Part shown: piece after piece, positions 36,383 through 46,555 of the stretch
Layout of the letters: each line of letters starts with the position of its first letter
Numbering within the stretch: the first letter of the stretch is position 1
Origin: Trichosphaerium sp. ATCC 40318
Taxonomy: Eukaryota; Discosea; Flabellinia; Trichosidae
DNA length: 64,000 bases
Direction: 5' to 3'
NCBI GenBank assembly: GCA_038496445.1
Contig: JALMLS010000479.1
Span: 1 to 64,000 of the forward strand
Program-made: the position numbers and the translations under genes
Notes under the pieces: generated by a model
Databases searched by the model: none
What the model was told of the DNA's origin: nothing
The model's input: the letters and a program-made list of their open reading frames with translations, nothing else

Positions 36383-38557
36383 ATGTTAAGTAAATTGACA
36401 AAGATGAGAATATCTAATAAACCATCTGATGGTATTGTAGACGTAAAACTCAATCGAACATGGTAACAGCACTCTCTAGATGAAAAATGTTTTCAGTTTC
36501 TTTTTTTTTTTTTTGACATTTTGTATTTAGTACAAAGTTGTTATGTGGTACTGCCAGAAAGGATGCAGAGCGAGATAACATATCACTTCTTTATGATCTA
36601 GAAAAAGGAACTGTAAGAGTTTTAAAGGAGCATATGGATACTGTATCTAGAAGTCTGTTTTCCAATGATGACAAGCACATTGTCACATCATCGTACGTTT
36701 ATCAATGTTTGTTTGACGACATTGATTGACTCTGCTTGTAGATATGATGGTACTATTATAGTACGTCCTGTAGATACTTGTATTCCAGAGACTATAATAC
36801 GTATGGAAAACAATGGAGGGTTAGCTAACAAGATTCTTGATATTCGTTTGCATCCAAGAGAAAACGATCTTATAGCATCCATGACTGAGAAAGAGTACAC
36901 TTTTAACTCTCTTCCGTTATACTTTCGATAAACTAACTGTCTATTACAGAATTCACCTTTGGAAGTTTGGTCAAGAGACTCCTGTGCGAACTGTTGTGCC
37001 TCCTCAAGAAGGGTAAGGAAGAACTGAACAAACACAGAGTGCAAGCGACTTATTTTTACCTTAGGACATTGATTGATCTTGAGTTTGCGGGTGCTGGTGA
37101 CTTTGAACATATATTGGTTTGTGCAGAGATGTATCAAGATACTGGACAGGGTTGTGTTCATCTATATAATGTGAACAAGACTCAAATGCTTTATCATATT
37201 CTTGAGAATACTATGGTTAATGCTATTGGTGTTGATAATGAACATAGATATATGTATGCAACAAAGGATGTTGTAAAGATGTATGATATGAGACAGCTTT
37301 CAAAAAAACCAATCAAAAAGTTCAGGACAGGTCAAACTGATACAAACTCTATTTCTTTCAGCCCTTGTCAGCGGTTTGTTCAAATCAGTGGTACAAACAA
37401 CTGTTGTGTTATTTGCGATGTTAGATTTGGTAGAAGGCCTTTATACTATCTACAACATACACCAGTTCCAGTTACAGCAAATACAGGCATTATAGGTATA
37501 ACAGGAGCTAACTGGTACGTTTCCCAACATTATCCTTGATTATTTATTGCGTATATTTTGAGCGAAACTTTTCCTGAGAATTTCATACATCTTTTCCTTT
37601 AAGCACGTGATTTCTTTTACTGTTTGTTTTTTTTTCAAAAGATCTTTTGATACATGTTCCTTTTGCTTGCAATTTGTTTTGCATGTGATAAAAAGAGTTG
37701 TACCATGGTAGGACTAACTTTTCTTTTTTTTACTTCAAGGTACACGAGCAGTTTTATTGTTACTGGAGGAGAAGATAAAAATGTGAGGGTTTGGGATTTA
37801 TCACGTGCGAATCCACAAATTGCAAAGTATGAAGGTTCAGCGCATATAAGTGCTTTGGATGTATCGCGTCATGGAGATATGATTGTTGCTGGTGATGAAG
37901 CTACTTCAGTGTTTTTATGGACTTTGGAAGATGGTACTTTAAACAAAAAAGCAATTTTTTTTGTAATGTTGTTTCGTACTGATGTATTTATTATAGATGT
38001 CCGTTATCTTCTTCAAGATAATAATAGTGTGATAGAAGCTGGTGGTGTCATGCAAGTTGAAGAACCTCAAGATATGGAGAATGTGGAGGTTGATATTGAA
38101 GTGCTAAATAGAGCTTTACGAGAACGAAGAGCTCAAATGGCTGACTATCAAGCTGCAGCTATCAATGGTGCTAATAATAACCAAATACCTATTCAACCAG
38201 TAGATGCTCCAGTATTAATTGAACCAATGGACCTTGATATGGTTAACGATGACGAAGACGAAGATAGTGGTCCTGAACTAGAAATGAATTTTAGTGGCAC
38301 GTTTTTTTTGCTTTTGCAATGTTTGTTTTGTTTATTTATTGCTTATGGCCTTAATAGATGGTTCTGGTGATGAAGCACATATGGGTGATATAGTTGTAAA
38401 GGCCGTATCTTCAACAAGTAACGTTGTGGTCGCTAATGTTGTTGATGATGACGATACTGCTATTGTTCCCAATGATGCTGCCAAATCCGACAGTGAGCAT
38501 CGCTTGCTATTTGACTCATCTGATTCTGAAGTATGCATTGTACTGACTGAGTCGTAA
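36383..38557 (+). CDS. WD40-repeat protein with acidic C-terminus
   Basis: About eight exons. Joins keep phase, e.g. SSYDGTIIVRPVD across a GTACG intron and TEKEIHLWKFGQET across a GTACAC intron. WD-like blades include ISLLYDLEKGTVRVL, GCVHLYNVNKTQ, VVKMYDMRQL, CVICDVRFG, NVRVWDLS and SVFLWTLED, so about seven. After the propeller lies a Glu/Asp-rich region (EEPQDMENVEVDIE, DDEDEDSGPELEM, DDDDTAIVP) and a Ser-Asp end. It is probably a nuclear or cytosolic scaffold; the acidic tail resembles that of chromatin or ribosome-biogenesis WD proteins, but no specific orthologue is claimed. Confidence 0.75.
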
Positions 38558-38868
38558 AAAAAAAAGGAAGACAGGAAGAATCTCACAGTTGTACAGCAAA
38601 TTTTTAAAGAGTTGTCTTTCACAATAAACAAATAGAGTTTAAATGAATACCCGTTGGTTTTGAGTGGTAACAGTTCCCAACGGAAAGTAAGTTGAAGCGA
38701 CAATATAAAAATGTACTGCTGTATTTGACACATGCTATCGATAATCTACAAGGCCTTCAAACTGAAATTAGCCGAAGATTTATGTCGTTTTTACTTTTCG
38801 GTTCATATTTCCACGTCATTTGACAACGCAACACCTCTCTTATATCTACTGAATTAGACAATTAACAC

Positions 38869-39576
38869 ATGAAAGAATTAGCGGCTTTAATTTGGATAGC
38901 TTTATTTGTTGTTGTTTCAGGCCACGGCCGTCTTACTGTGCCGACAACACGTGATATGCAGGCTGGTAAACCGATTTATCAAATGCATGCTCCAGTGCTT
39001 CCAGTAGGCGGACAATTTACTTCATAACACCGCTGCAGAGATATCCCTTTCCATGGAGTTACTACAACATGGATTGCGGGCGAAACGTACAAAACGGAAT
39101 GGTTTTTCGAGTCAGCTCATCCAGGAGACTGCTTTTTCTATCTTTCCTTTGATGATGAAAAAACGTGGATGAAGATAGCCCAGATAAGAGATTGCCACCT
39201 CATAACTTCTTATGATCTTCTTATACCTGAATGGGTACCTAACGGCGATAAAGTAGTATTAAGATGGGAATGGTACACTCTACAACAAGTAGTAAACATA
39301 GAGTTTTATCTTCAGTGTGCTGATGTCAAGATTGTTGGCGGTCAACCCGGACAAGTAAGGTGGGATCCAGTTGTTACTATCCCAGGAAACCTACCACTAG
39401 ACACCAGCAAATACAGAAAGGTTTACGAACCTAATGCTCCATTTTTCTTCACTGGTCCGGCAATGGCTCGTCCTATTAGTCTCAAACAAGTCAACGAAAA
39501 TATTGGAGAAATTAAGTCGATAGACGTGGGAAGTCTTGAAAACAGCCTCATGGAAGGAAAGATGCTTCTATTCTAA
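38869..39576 (+). pseudogene. AA11-like lytic polysaccharide monooxygenase interrupted by TAA
   Basis: Signal peptide MKELAALIWIALFVVVSG, then a mature start HGRLTVP whose first residue would be the copper-binding His. The body matches AA11-type LPMOs: APVLPVGGQFT before a Cys (RCRDIPFHG), TWIAGETYKTEWFF, SAHPGDCFFYLSFDD (second copper His), CHLITSYDLLIPEW, VVLRWEWYT and IEFYLQCADVKI (axial aromatic and last Cys). The frame is open on both sides of a TAA at about 39025, inside the conserved stretch between GQFT and RCRD. An intron (donor GTAAAC near 38957) could skip the stop only by deleting conserved residues. LPMOs oxidise chitin or cellulose outside the cell. It is either newly inactivated, read through, or a sequence error. 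Confidence 0.7.
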
Positions 39577-40009
39577 TGATAAACAACATGGAGAATACAG
39601 GTTTTGGTATTCAGATGGAAGCAATTGCCTGGTCAGTCATTTTGTCCATGGTAGCAGAGAAGGGGAATACAAGCAATGGTACAAAACTGGTACTTTGAAC
39701 TTGGAGTATCACTATGTCAATGATAAACCGGAAGGAGTATTTAAGAATATGTATCCAAATGGACAATGCTGGAAACTATATAATTGTGTGAATGGTAACC
39801 TTGAGGGTAAGTTCGAGGAATGGCACTTCAATGGTCAATTGAAGAAACAGACTAACTATGTTGAGGATGATCTTGAAGGTGAGTATAAAGAATGGCACGA
39901 GAACGGTCAACTGATGAAGCAAGGCACTTATGTCAAAGGTAAAGAAACCGGACAATACAAGGAGTGGAATGACGCTGGAGAACTGAAAGTACACCGCAAC
40001 CTTGTATAA
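39551..40009 (+). CDS. MORN_2 repeat fragment overlapping the LPMO end
   Basis: In another frame from the LPMO, an open stretch encodes six 24-residue MORN_2 repeats (GEYRFWYSDGSNCLV, GEYKQWYKTGTLNLE, GKFEEWHFNGQLKK, GEYKEWHENGQLMKQ, GQYKEWNDAGELKV). It lacks the F-box-like head found in the related loci. The first repeat overlaps the last LPMO codons, so it has no own promoter space. It may be a truncated gene brought next to the LPMO by recombination, or a 3' exon joined by an intron I did not find. Confidence 0.55.
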   Translation, partial: WKERCFYSNDKQHGEYRFWYSDGSNCLVSHFVHGSREGEYKQWYKTGTLNLEYHYVNDKPEGVFKNMYPNGQCWKLYNCVNGNLEGKFEEWHFNGQLKKQTNYVEDDLEGEYKEWHENGQLMKQGTYVKGKETGQYKEWNDAGELKVHRNLV

Positions 40010-41099
40010 TTGCTTAGTTGTATAAAATAAATTGTGGATTGATTTTGTTGTTATTTACTTTAGGATGTTAACCTTTGTTGCTTTGTGACCAGGCTTGTTT
40101 AAATCAATCAAATTGAAACATAACCTTGGAAGCGTTGCTTTGTTGTTACGCTTAGTAAGCGAATTGCAACTGTGCTGACATTTGAAGGGATAAATCAGCA
40201 AACTAAATAAGGAAAGCTTAACGTTGAACTTACACCCTTTTCCTTATGCATAATATTTATGTTAAGACTTTAGTAATTTCAATGGAGTGTTTCTGGTTTG
40301 TAAGAGTATAGTAGACCACAGATTTTCTTCAATAGACTTCGCGTGACTTCATGAAACTTAAACAGTGTCAAAAATGTCAAGTTGTTAACAAGTGAACCCC
40401 AATATGTGGTAGTCTTCACGAACAATCACGAAACCAATAACTGAATGTAGGAAACACGGAAAGACCGTGGAGTATTCATTGAGCCAAAGAGCGTACATTG
40501 TATTTAACAAATTTAAGTAATTACGCAAAGCATTGCAACATCTCTCGTACAACATGCAAGACTGTTGGTTTAACGTATTTAAATACATGGATTTGGATTC
40601 TAAACATGCGTCATGGTATGTCTCGCATTTATTCGCTTATTACTCGAAAAGAGAGCCAGATGTAGTTAAAAGAGATATGGATGATGTCTTTGGATGCATT
40701 CAATCATACATGATAACAGGAAATTGCCTATTGGTAATGAGTTGTAACCGTGGCTATTAAAACATCCGTTTAAACTTGTATTGCCTTGTAGTTATCACTT
40801 GGACGAAGTGCATCTTGTTTTTAAATAAATGCAGATTAAAGGAAAAGTTGTATGGCATTTATCGTACTCAACACCTCTTAAGGCTCATGTTCCTATGGAC
40901 ATCTTACTATGTATAATTGTTTAACTGAGTGATATAACAGTATTTTAAAGACTTGCTTTTGGTGGAGGCGCGTTAAAAAGCGTTATACTTGCTACGGAAT
41001 AACATCCTTGAACCACTATCATTGAGGGAAGGCGTACAGAGAGAGGGTTTTGATAAAACACTTTATTACGTTGCTAAGGGAACAAGCCAAAAACTGTCA
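40010..41099. other. Intergenic stretch with one doubtful short frame
   Basis: AT-rich. A short plus-strand frame from 40553 (MQDCWFNVFKYMDLD) has a vaguely F-box-like opening and ends at 40760; a second at 40989-41225 has no ATG near its start. Neither has further support. The rest shows no features. Confidence 0.35.
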
Positions 41100-42509
41100 T
41101 TAGGTTCTCTTTACATCTTTGGCGCTAGTACCGCAAAGTTTCATATTGGCTGTAGCAGGTTTATCAACAGCAATATCTTTTTCATTCATTCGCACATAAG
41201 TGTCCTAGAAAAAAATAAGAATTGAAACTTTTCTTGTACAAACAAATGCTATTAACGTACATAGAATCGACTATCGCGATCACAACTATATACTGCCTGA
41301 GGGATTGGTTTTCCATGTGAATTCTTGAAGTTAGACGCAGGATTTATACAATTGCTTGTGAATTCAAGCAGTAATTCTGATAACTTCTCGTTATTATTGA
41401 TTTGGGACATACTCCATGCCAAGTGATTGCCATCTCTGTTACAAGCAGAAATTACCATCGTACCACCAACAGTGGTTAGGTAGTCAGCTATAAATTAAGA
41501 AAAAAGTGAGAACGTAAGGTGCTTAAACACGTGATTTTTAAACTCTTTTTTTACTTACCTACTAGCTCAACGAATGCTTCAGATTCAGTTTTCTGGCTTT
41601 TGTAAGCCTTTGATACAAGATCTGTCAAGATCTTGAAGTCTGCTGTCTTGTTACCCTTTAATAAACCTGGTAGTTTTTTCACCTCCCAGAACTTTCTTGC
41701 GTAAGCACTAATACCTATAAAGAATAAGTTACGTGTCTATTTACAGGTGTTAATACACTCAAGGCTGTACCTGTTTTTAACCTAATTTTATCAGTTGCAG
41801 CTGATAAAATTTTAGCTGTTACAAATGTACGCCATTCTACCTCAGGAACTTCGTTTTTACCACCTTCTTTTGTAGCAAGTTGGAATGTATCACCAACAAT
41901 AGAAAGAGTTGTTGCAATAGGAGATCCAATATCAGGTATGAGCGATATAAGTGATTTGAAAATACCAAAAATAAATAGAGCTGTATTATCTTGTGATTGT
42001 TTCGGAGGAGCAGGATCTTTTTGAGAGAAAACCGACTGGAACTTATCCAAATTAGACGCATCACGTTCATAAGCATACACAAAAGGTTCTAAAAGGTAGT
42101 CATATAAATCAGCAGAATTGATGCCTTTAGTCCCTGCATCTGTTGCCATACGATGAGTTAACTCAACGAGTGCGTCGTCTAGTGCCTTTCTTTCTTTGTT
42201 TGCATAAGCGGAAGCACGTGGGCACATTTTTTTAGAAAACGGGTATGTATTCGCGTGGCCGATAGGAGGAGCTGGGCAGAAGCATCTTTGTCGTAATGAA
42301 CATGTTCCTTGGCAACGACCGTTTTTTATATCCTGCGAGCAGCAAAGCTTCTTTTCAGGTGAAGAATTCCATGTGATACCGCAAGAAGCGCATTTGGTGT
42401 AGCATTGAGCTTCTGGCTCTGGTACGCTCTGCAAAGGGTGCAAATGATTTATGCACACCACGGATGCTATTAGTAGGAGTAATAGAGGAGCTGTGGCGTT
42501 GTAGAACAT
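41100..42509 (-). CDS. Secreted protein with Cys-rich head and helical body
   Basis: Four exons: 41771-42509, then GISAYARKFWEVKK (acceptor CTTTATAG), then a piece with DYLTTVGGTMVIS, then DTYVRMNEKDIAVD to the stop at 41100. The signal peptide is MFYNATAPLLLLLIASVVC. Residues 30-95 hold about twelve cysteines (CYTKCASCGITW, CQGTCSLRQRCFC). The middle is helical with one long hydrophobic stretch (FIFGIFKSLISLIPD, then IATTLSIVGDTFQLA). Later Cys pairs (SACNRDGN, SNCINPAS, YSCDRDSR) suggest disulphides. The hydrophobic helix could insert in membranes, but no known family is recognised and no toxic role is claimed. Confidence 0.7.
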
Positions 42510-43256
42510 CGTTTAGCTTAAAACTAGTAAATGGGCTTAAGAAAATTCATGTGCACTTTATTGCGCTTCAAAAGCACATAGTTGTTACAGTCACGTGTTT
42601 GGAAGGGACTTTTTTAAGTCTAGAAAATACCTTCCTATCAATATAGGAACAGTGCATCAACGTACGTTGGTGGGACAGGGCGCCACAACAGTGGATACTA
42701 CTCTCAACAAAGCTGTTTTAATTTTCGATTCAATTAAATCTTCCTTTTAATACAGGAAGAGAAGTACCATACAACAGCTGAGTAAGATACCCTGAGAACT
42801 AGCACGCTAATGAAACTGCCTGGGCCATACATATGGATCTCGCAAGTACTTTGAGAAAGCGCAAGGTCAAAACCACAATAACCTTGCAGATTTTTAAGTA
42901 AGTGAAAAAATCAAGAGCAAAATATGCAAACTGCTATTTCGTTCAAGAAAGGTAAGAACTACCAGAACTGTAAGATCTGTCACGTTTGAGTGAGCTTTTA
43001 CCCGTCAAAAGCCTCAGTTCTGACAGTTCTGTCACAAGTTGGACAAGCTTGAAGATTGGTAAAATCTGTCAAATCTCAAGCTGTACCTGCAGATATGTAC
43101 ATTCTTGGTTTTCTCCGCAAACTTGCTTGCGACGGACAATAAACTAGTATTGCGGCTTATATAAAACATATGGAGTAGCATTGACGCTCTAAGAATGTAT
43201 CAGATGCTTTAACTAGAGCCATAACAAGTACACAGTAGAATGGATAGAATTTTATA
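42510..43256. other. Intergenic stretch with short direct and inverted repeats
   Basis: Contains a CACGTG at 42592-42597, about 85 bases upstream of the minus-strand secreted gene, and a set of CTGTCA/TGACAG-type words between 42960 and 43080 (for example AACTGTAAGATCTGTCA and TCTGACAGTTCTGTCAC). No gene supported. Confidence 0.4.
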
Positions 43257-43865
43257 TTAAAGTACTTCTGTCTTTACATGCATTCTAACTAATCCATCCA
43301 AGAGACCTTCATTCAGGAAATCTTCAAAACAACAAGTAACAGGCTCATTTGAGTCAGAAAAAGCACCAACAGTGCTTTCAACAGCCTCGTATCTTACAAG
43401 GCAAGGTGGATGAAATAGCTTGAATCTTTGGCGTGAAATGTCTTGATTGGCATAAACATACTCCACAATAACATCATTTGCTATTCTAGATGGATTTGAA
43501 TAAAGGACAAGGTCATTAGGACTCGATATAACGTTGCGTATGGTGGCATAGTCGTTTTGATCAGAAGAAAAACCCCATTTGATGGGTGCGTTTTCTCCAT
43601 CATTCATTAAAGATCTAATAGCCTTCAATGTAATGTTACATCCTACTACAACAAAGTGCGGTCCTTGTCTTGAATCACAACGGGAAGCAATAAGCGTACA
43701 TCCATCACCAAACTTCGATGCAACGCGATTGCAATGCGAATAGCTGATATTTGGCTGAAAACCAACGTAAAAGAAAGTTTCGGCGTCTAGAGCTAATGTA
43801 GCGGTAGTACTAGCACATAGAAGTGAGAATATAGCAATCAGGATAAGTTGCGTGTGTTTTGACAT
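43257..43865 (-). CDS. Secreted protein, unknown function
   Basis: Intronless, 202 residues. The signal peptide is MSKHTQLILIAIFSLLCAS. The mature part has about seven cysteines in pairs (SHCNRVASKFGDGC, SRCDSRQ, VVGCNITL, PPCLVRY, TCCFEDF) and beta-rich composition. No membrane anchor or known motif was recognised. It follows a Cys-rich secreted gene on the same strand but shows no clear relation to it. It is probably extracellular; function unknown. Confidence 0.7.
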   Translation of the reverse strand: MSKHTQLILIAIFSLLCASTTATLALDAETFFYVGFQPNISYSHCNRVASKFGDGCTLIASRCDSRQGPHFVVVGCNITLKAIRSLMNDGENAPIKWGFSSDQNDYATIRNVISSPNDLVLYSNPSRIANDVIVEYVYANQDISRQRFKLFHPPCLVRYEAVESTVGAFSDSNEPVTCCFEDFLNEGLLDGLVRMHVKTEVL

Positions 43866-44332
43866 GATTTAATCCTTTAGCTAAGGTCGCATTCCAAAAA
43901 TAGACTTTGCACGAATTCGTGTTTAAAGAAGGTCTTTCTACTTTTGTAAATTTAATGCAACAAAGTTCAATCTGCTTTCTGGTAGGATATGTTATCGATT
44001 TAAAGTGTATACAGCTGAACAATAGGAGCACCTTTTATTAACTTTAGATCTAGTGCTGTTTCTTGTATTTTTATAAGTCACCCTGTAGTACATGGCTGCG
44101 TCTCAACGTTCATAATGTACATTTAAACTGTAGTGCTCTAGTGAGCCAAAAGACTTTATAGGTCTTCCAAAAAGGAATATCGTTGTGTTAAAAGAAAATA
44201 GAGTTGGGCCTTACAGCTTTCTTCGCGAAACGTGTTCTCTGAATGTACCCAAATAAAACGTAAAACTACAACAGTGGTCGCTTATCTTTACTTTAAGGTT
44301 TTTGAACCTTTGTTACGTTTCAGACACTTGTA
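43866..44332. other. Divergent intergenic region
   Basis: Spacer between the minus-strand secreted gene and the plus-strand MORN_2 copy. AT-rich; no gene seen apart from an unconvincing minus-strand frame at 43810-44031 that overlaps the secreted gene start. Confidence 0.35.
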
Positions 44333-44344
44333 TATCACGTGATA
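44333..44344. promoter_or_regulatory. Palindromic TATCACGTGATA E-box upstream of MORN_2 copy
   Basis: A perfect 12-bp palindrome with a CACGTG core, 55 bases before the ATG at 44399. The same 12 bases recur at 54488-54499 before the intact paralogue, and the DNA between it and the ATG is also conserved. CACGTG is the binding core of bHLH and some bZIP factors. Confidence 0.6.
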
Positions 44345-44398
44345 ACGTGGTACTTTATCTTTAAAATCGGTTATAACCACTTATCGTTGTTTAGGGAA

Positions 44399-45425
44399 AT
44401 GAAGCATTGTTTTCTTTTTAGCCTCCCAGTGGAGCTTCACCTTTGTATTATCGATATTGACAACGAACTTTATGTTAAATGGCCAATATTGTCAAAACAT
44501 ACGGCAATAACAACGAGATTTGATGGTGAGTTGAATAAACACGGAAAATGGATAAAACACGTGCCACAAAGCAAAATCAAAAAAAAGGACGACAACGAAG
44601 CCATATATTCGCCTGCACGACATTTTACACTCGGTGAGCGTAATCGAGAGCATAGTGAGCGTCAGGAAAAGGATAAAAATTTCGAAAAGTGGTTTAAGAG
44701 CACCAAAAAGGACGATTACGAAGCTAAACAGTTGGCTGTACAACATTGGATACACGGTGAGCGTCATGGTAAGTTCGAAGAGTGGTTTAAAAACGGCAGG
44801 CTAAAAATACGGTGTACTTATCACAATGACAAGTTTGAAGGAAAGTATGAGGAGTGGCACTACGAAGGTACAATGGTAAAAAATTGTTGTTATGTTTTGG
44901 GTGATTTACACGGAAAGTACTTTGAAAGGAGGAAAAAAAATCCAAATTGGGTGACGCACTGTACTTACGTTAAAGGCAAGAAAGAAGGGCAATATAAGGA
45001 GTATTACAAAGAAGAGTTGCTCAAAGAATGTCATTATACTGGTGGTGACTTGAACGGAGAATACAAAGAGTGGCATACCAATTCTAGGCAATTGGCAGTA
45101 CATTGCTTTTATGTCAATGGTCTTTTAAATAAAGAGTATGAAGAGTGGAGTCGTTCTGGCCAGATAGTCAAGCGCCATGTTTACGTCAATGGAAAGTAAA
45201 CGGAACAAGGTGAATTAAAAGTATATTGCGGTTGATATTTTGTGTGGAGAGTACAAAGAGTGGCATCGCACCAGTGAATGTAGCAAACATTGGTTGTGTT
45301 AATGATAAGTTACACGGAAAATACAAGAAATGGACCAATTTGGAGGTTTGCATATACATGACGTTTATGATAACGGTACTCTAATATCTGGCATCACCAA
45401 GCAACATACAAAAATAAAAATAATC
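44399..45425 (+). pseudogene. F-box-like/MORN_2 protein, truncated copy
   Basis: The ATG at 44399 opens a 266-residue frame whose first 64 residues match the intact paralogue at 54555 almost exactly (MKHCFLFSLPVELHL, YVKWPILSKHTAITT). The MORN_2 repeats follow, with one extra block relative to the paralogue (near residues 70-115). The frame stops at 45199 just after YVNGK, where the paralogue continues. Downstream DNA to about 45425 still matches later and terminal repeats in shifted frames (GEYKEWH, then LHIHDVYDNGT, like LYVHDFYINGT). This is therefore a deleted and frameshifted duplicate. The truncated product might still be made. Confidence 0.8.
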
Positions 45426-46555
45426 TGTTTGAGAACAAAGTACAGCGGTTTTCCTACAGAATTGTCAGATCCAGTAGTACCAAATCTGCTTTTCTTTTGT
45501 TGCAAGGGCACTTGTTGCCACTATTTTCAGTAATTTTATTATCAAACACTACAACAGGTGGCAACTGGGATTATTGAATATGATCCACGTTTACTTGATG
45601 TTGAAGGTACTAAGAAAACATTTTACCTGTTTGTGATTTAGTGCAACGTTCACGTTGACACATGAACTTTTGAGCTGGAAAACCAGTTGTCAAATACATT
45701 AAGCCGTTTCTACACAAATTTAATATTAATGCTGTGTGGATGGTGGCGTATGTACATACCGGAATATTTCTTGCATGAAATTATAATTGGGCTTGCTGTC
45801 AGACTTCAACTTGCGTAAGAAAAGTACTCTTCGAAAGCCTCTGTGTTTTTGTAAGTATGACCATAAGGACTACAAAAGCAAGGGCGTACTCGGAAAACCT
45901 TTCGTTATGGCTTCGACAGTCGTGTTTCTCTTTATCCTCACAGCTTTTAAACCTCGCAACATATTGATAACAACCCAACAAAGACTACAGAACACAACCA
46001 TGAACAGAACAAAGCGCACGACACAGAACTGCACGCAATACAAACCTCACAATATCGAGCTTCTAGACATTCCTACAGAGATAATCGCTAAAAAGCGCAG
46101 GCATGCATAGCTGTAGGGTGAAGGTAGTTAAAACGTTTTAGTCTTGTTTCTCATTATTTTCTTGTTCAATTAACTAAGAATCTACACCTCCATCTTAGAT
46201 ACTTTTTGACTTAAGCGAATTAAGTGGGTATGATTTGTAAGAAATCACGTGATAATTAATTTCCATACACACGCGATTAATGGTGTTAAAGACTACAGCA
46301 ACCAGGCTCATTTTCGTTTGCTTTTGTTGACAATTAAAAGAAAAAAAGAAAATAGAAAAACACGGAGTGTGACTTTGATGTGTCTTTAGTTCCCTCCTAC
46401 GTGGTGTTAATACCTTCTTCCGTTGCAAAGGTTCTTCGTCCAAATAAAATGTCCTAGCTTTAACTGAAATACAACACCACATGACGTTATAAACAGATCA
46501 ATAACTGTTCAAAGAATATTTCCCCGACTCACAAAAGGGTAATTTATCATATACC
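45426..46555. other. Intergenic stretch
   Basis: No convincing gene. A plus-strand frame at 45908-46110 (ATG inside) opens with a hydrophobic stretch (MASTVVFLFILTAF) but is followed by a short basic sequence and has no intron-linked continuation. An ATCACGTGAT palindrome sits at 46244-46253. Confidence 0.35.

Noticed and set aside
39020-39030. Alternative genetic code with TAA as sense codon to explain the LPMO stop
   Set aside because: Several complete genes here end at TAA in the expected place (kinase, RTX-like protein, UTP14, GPCR), so TAA is a normal stop.
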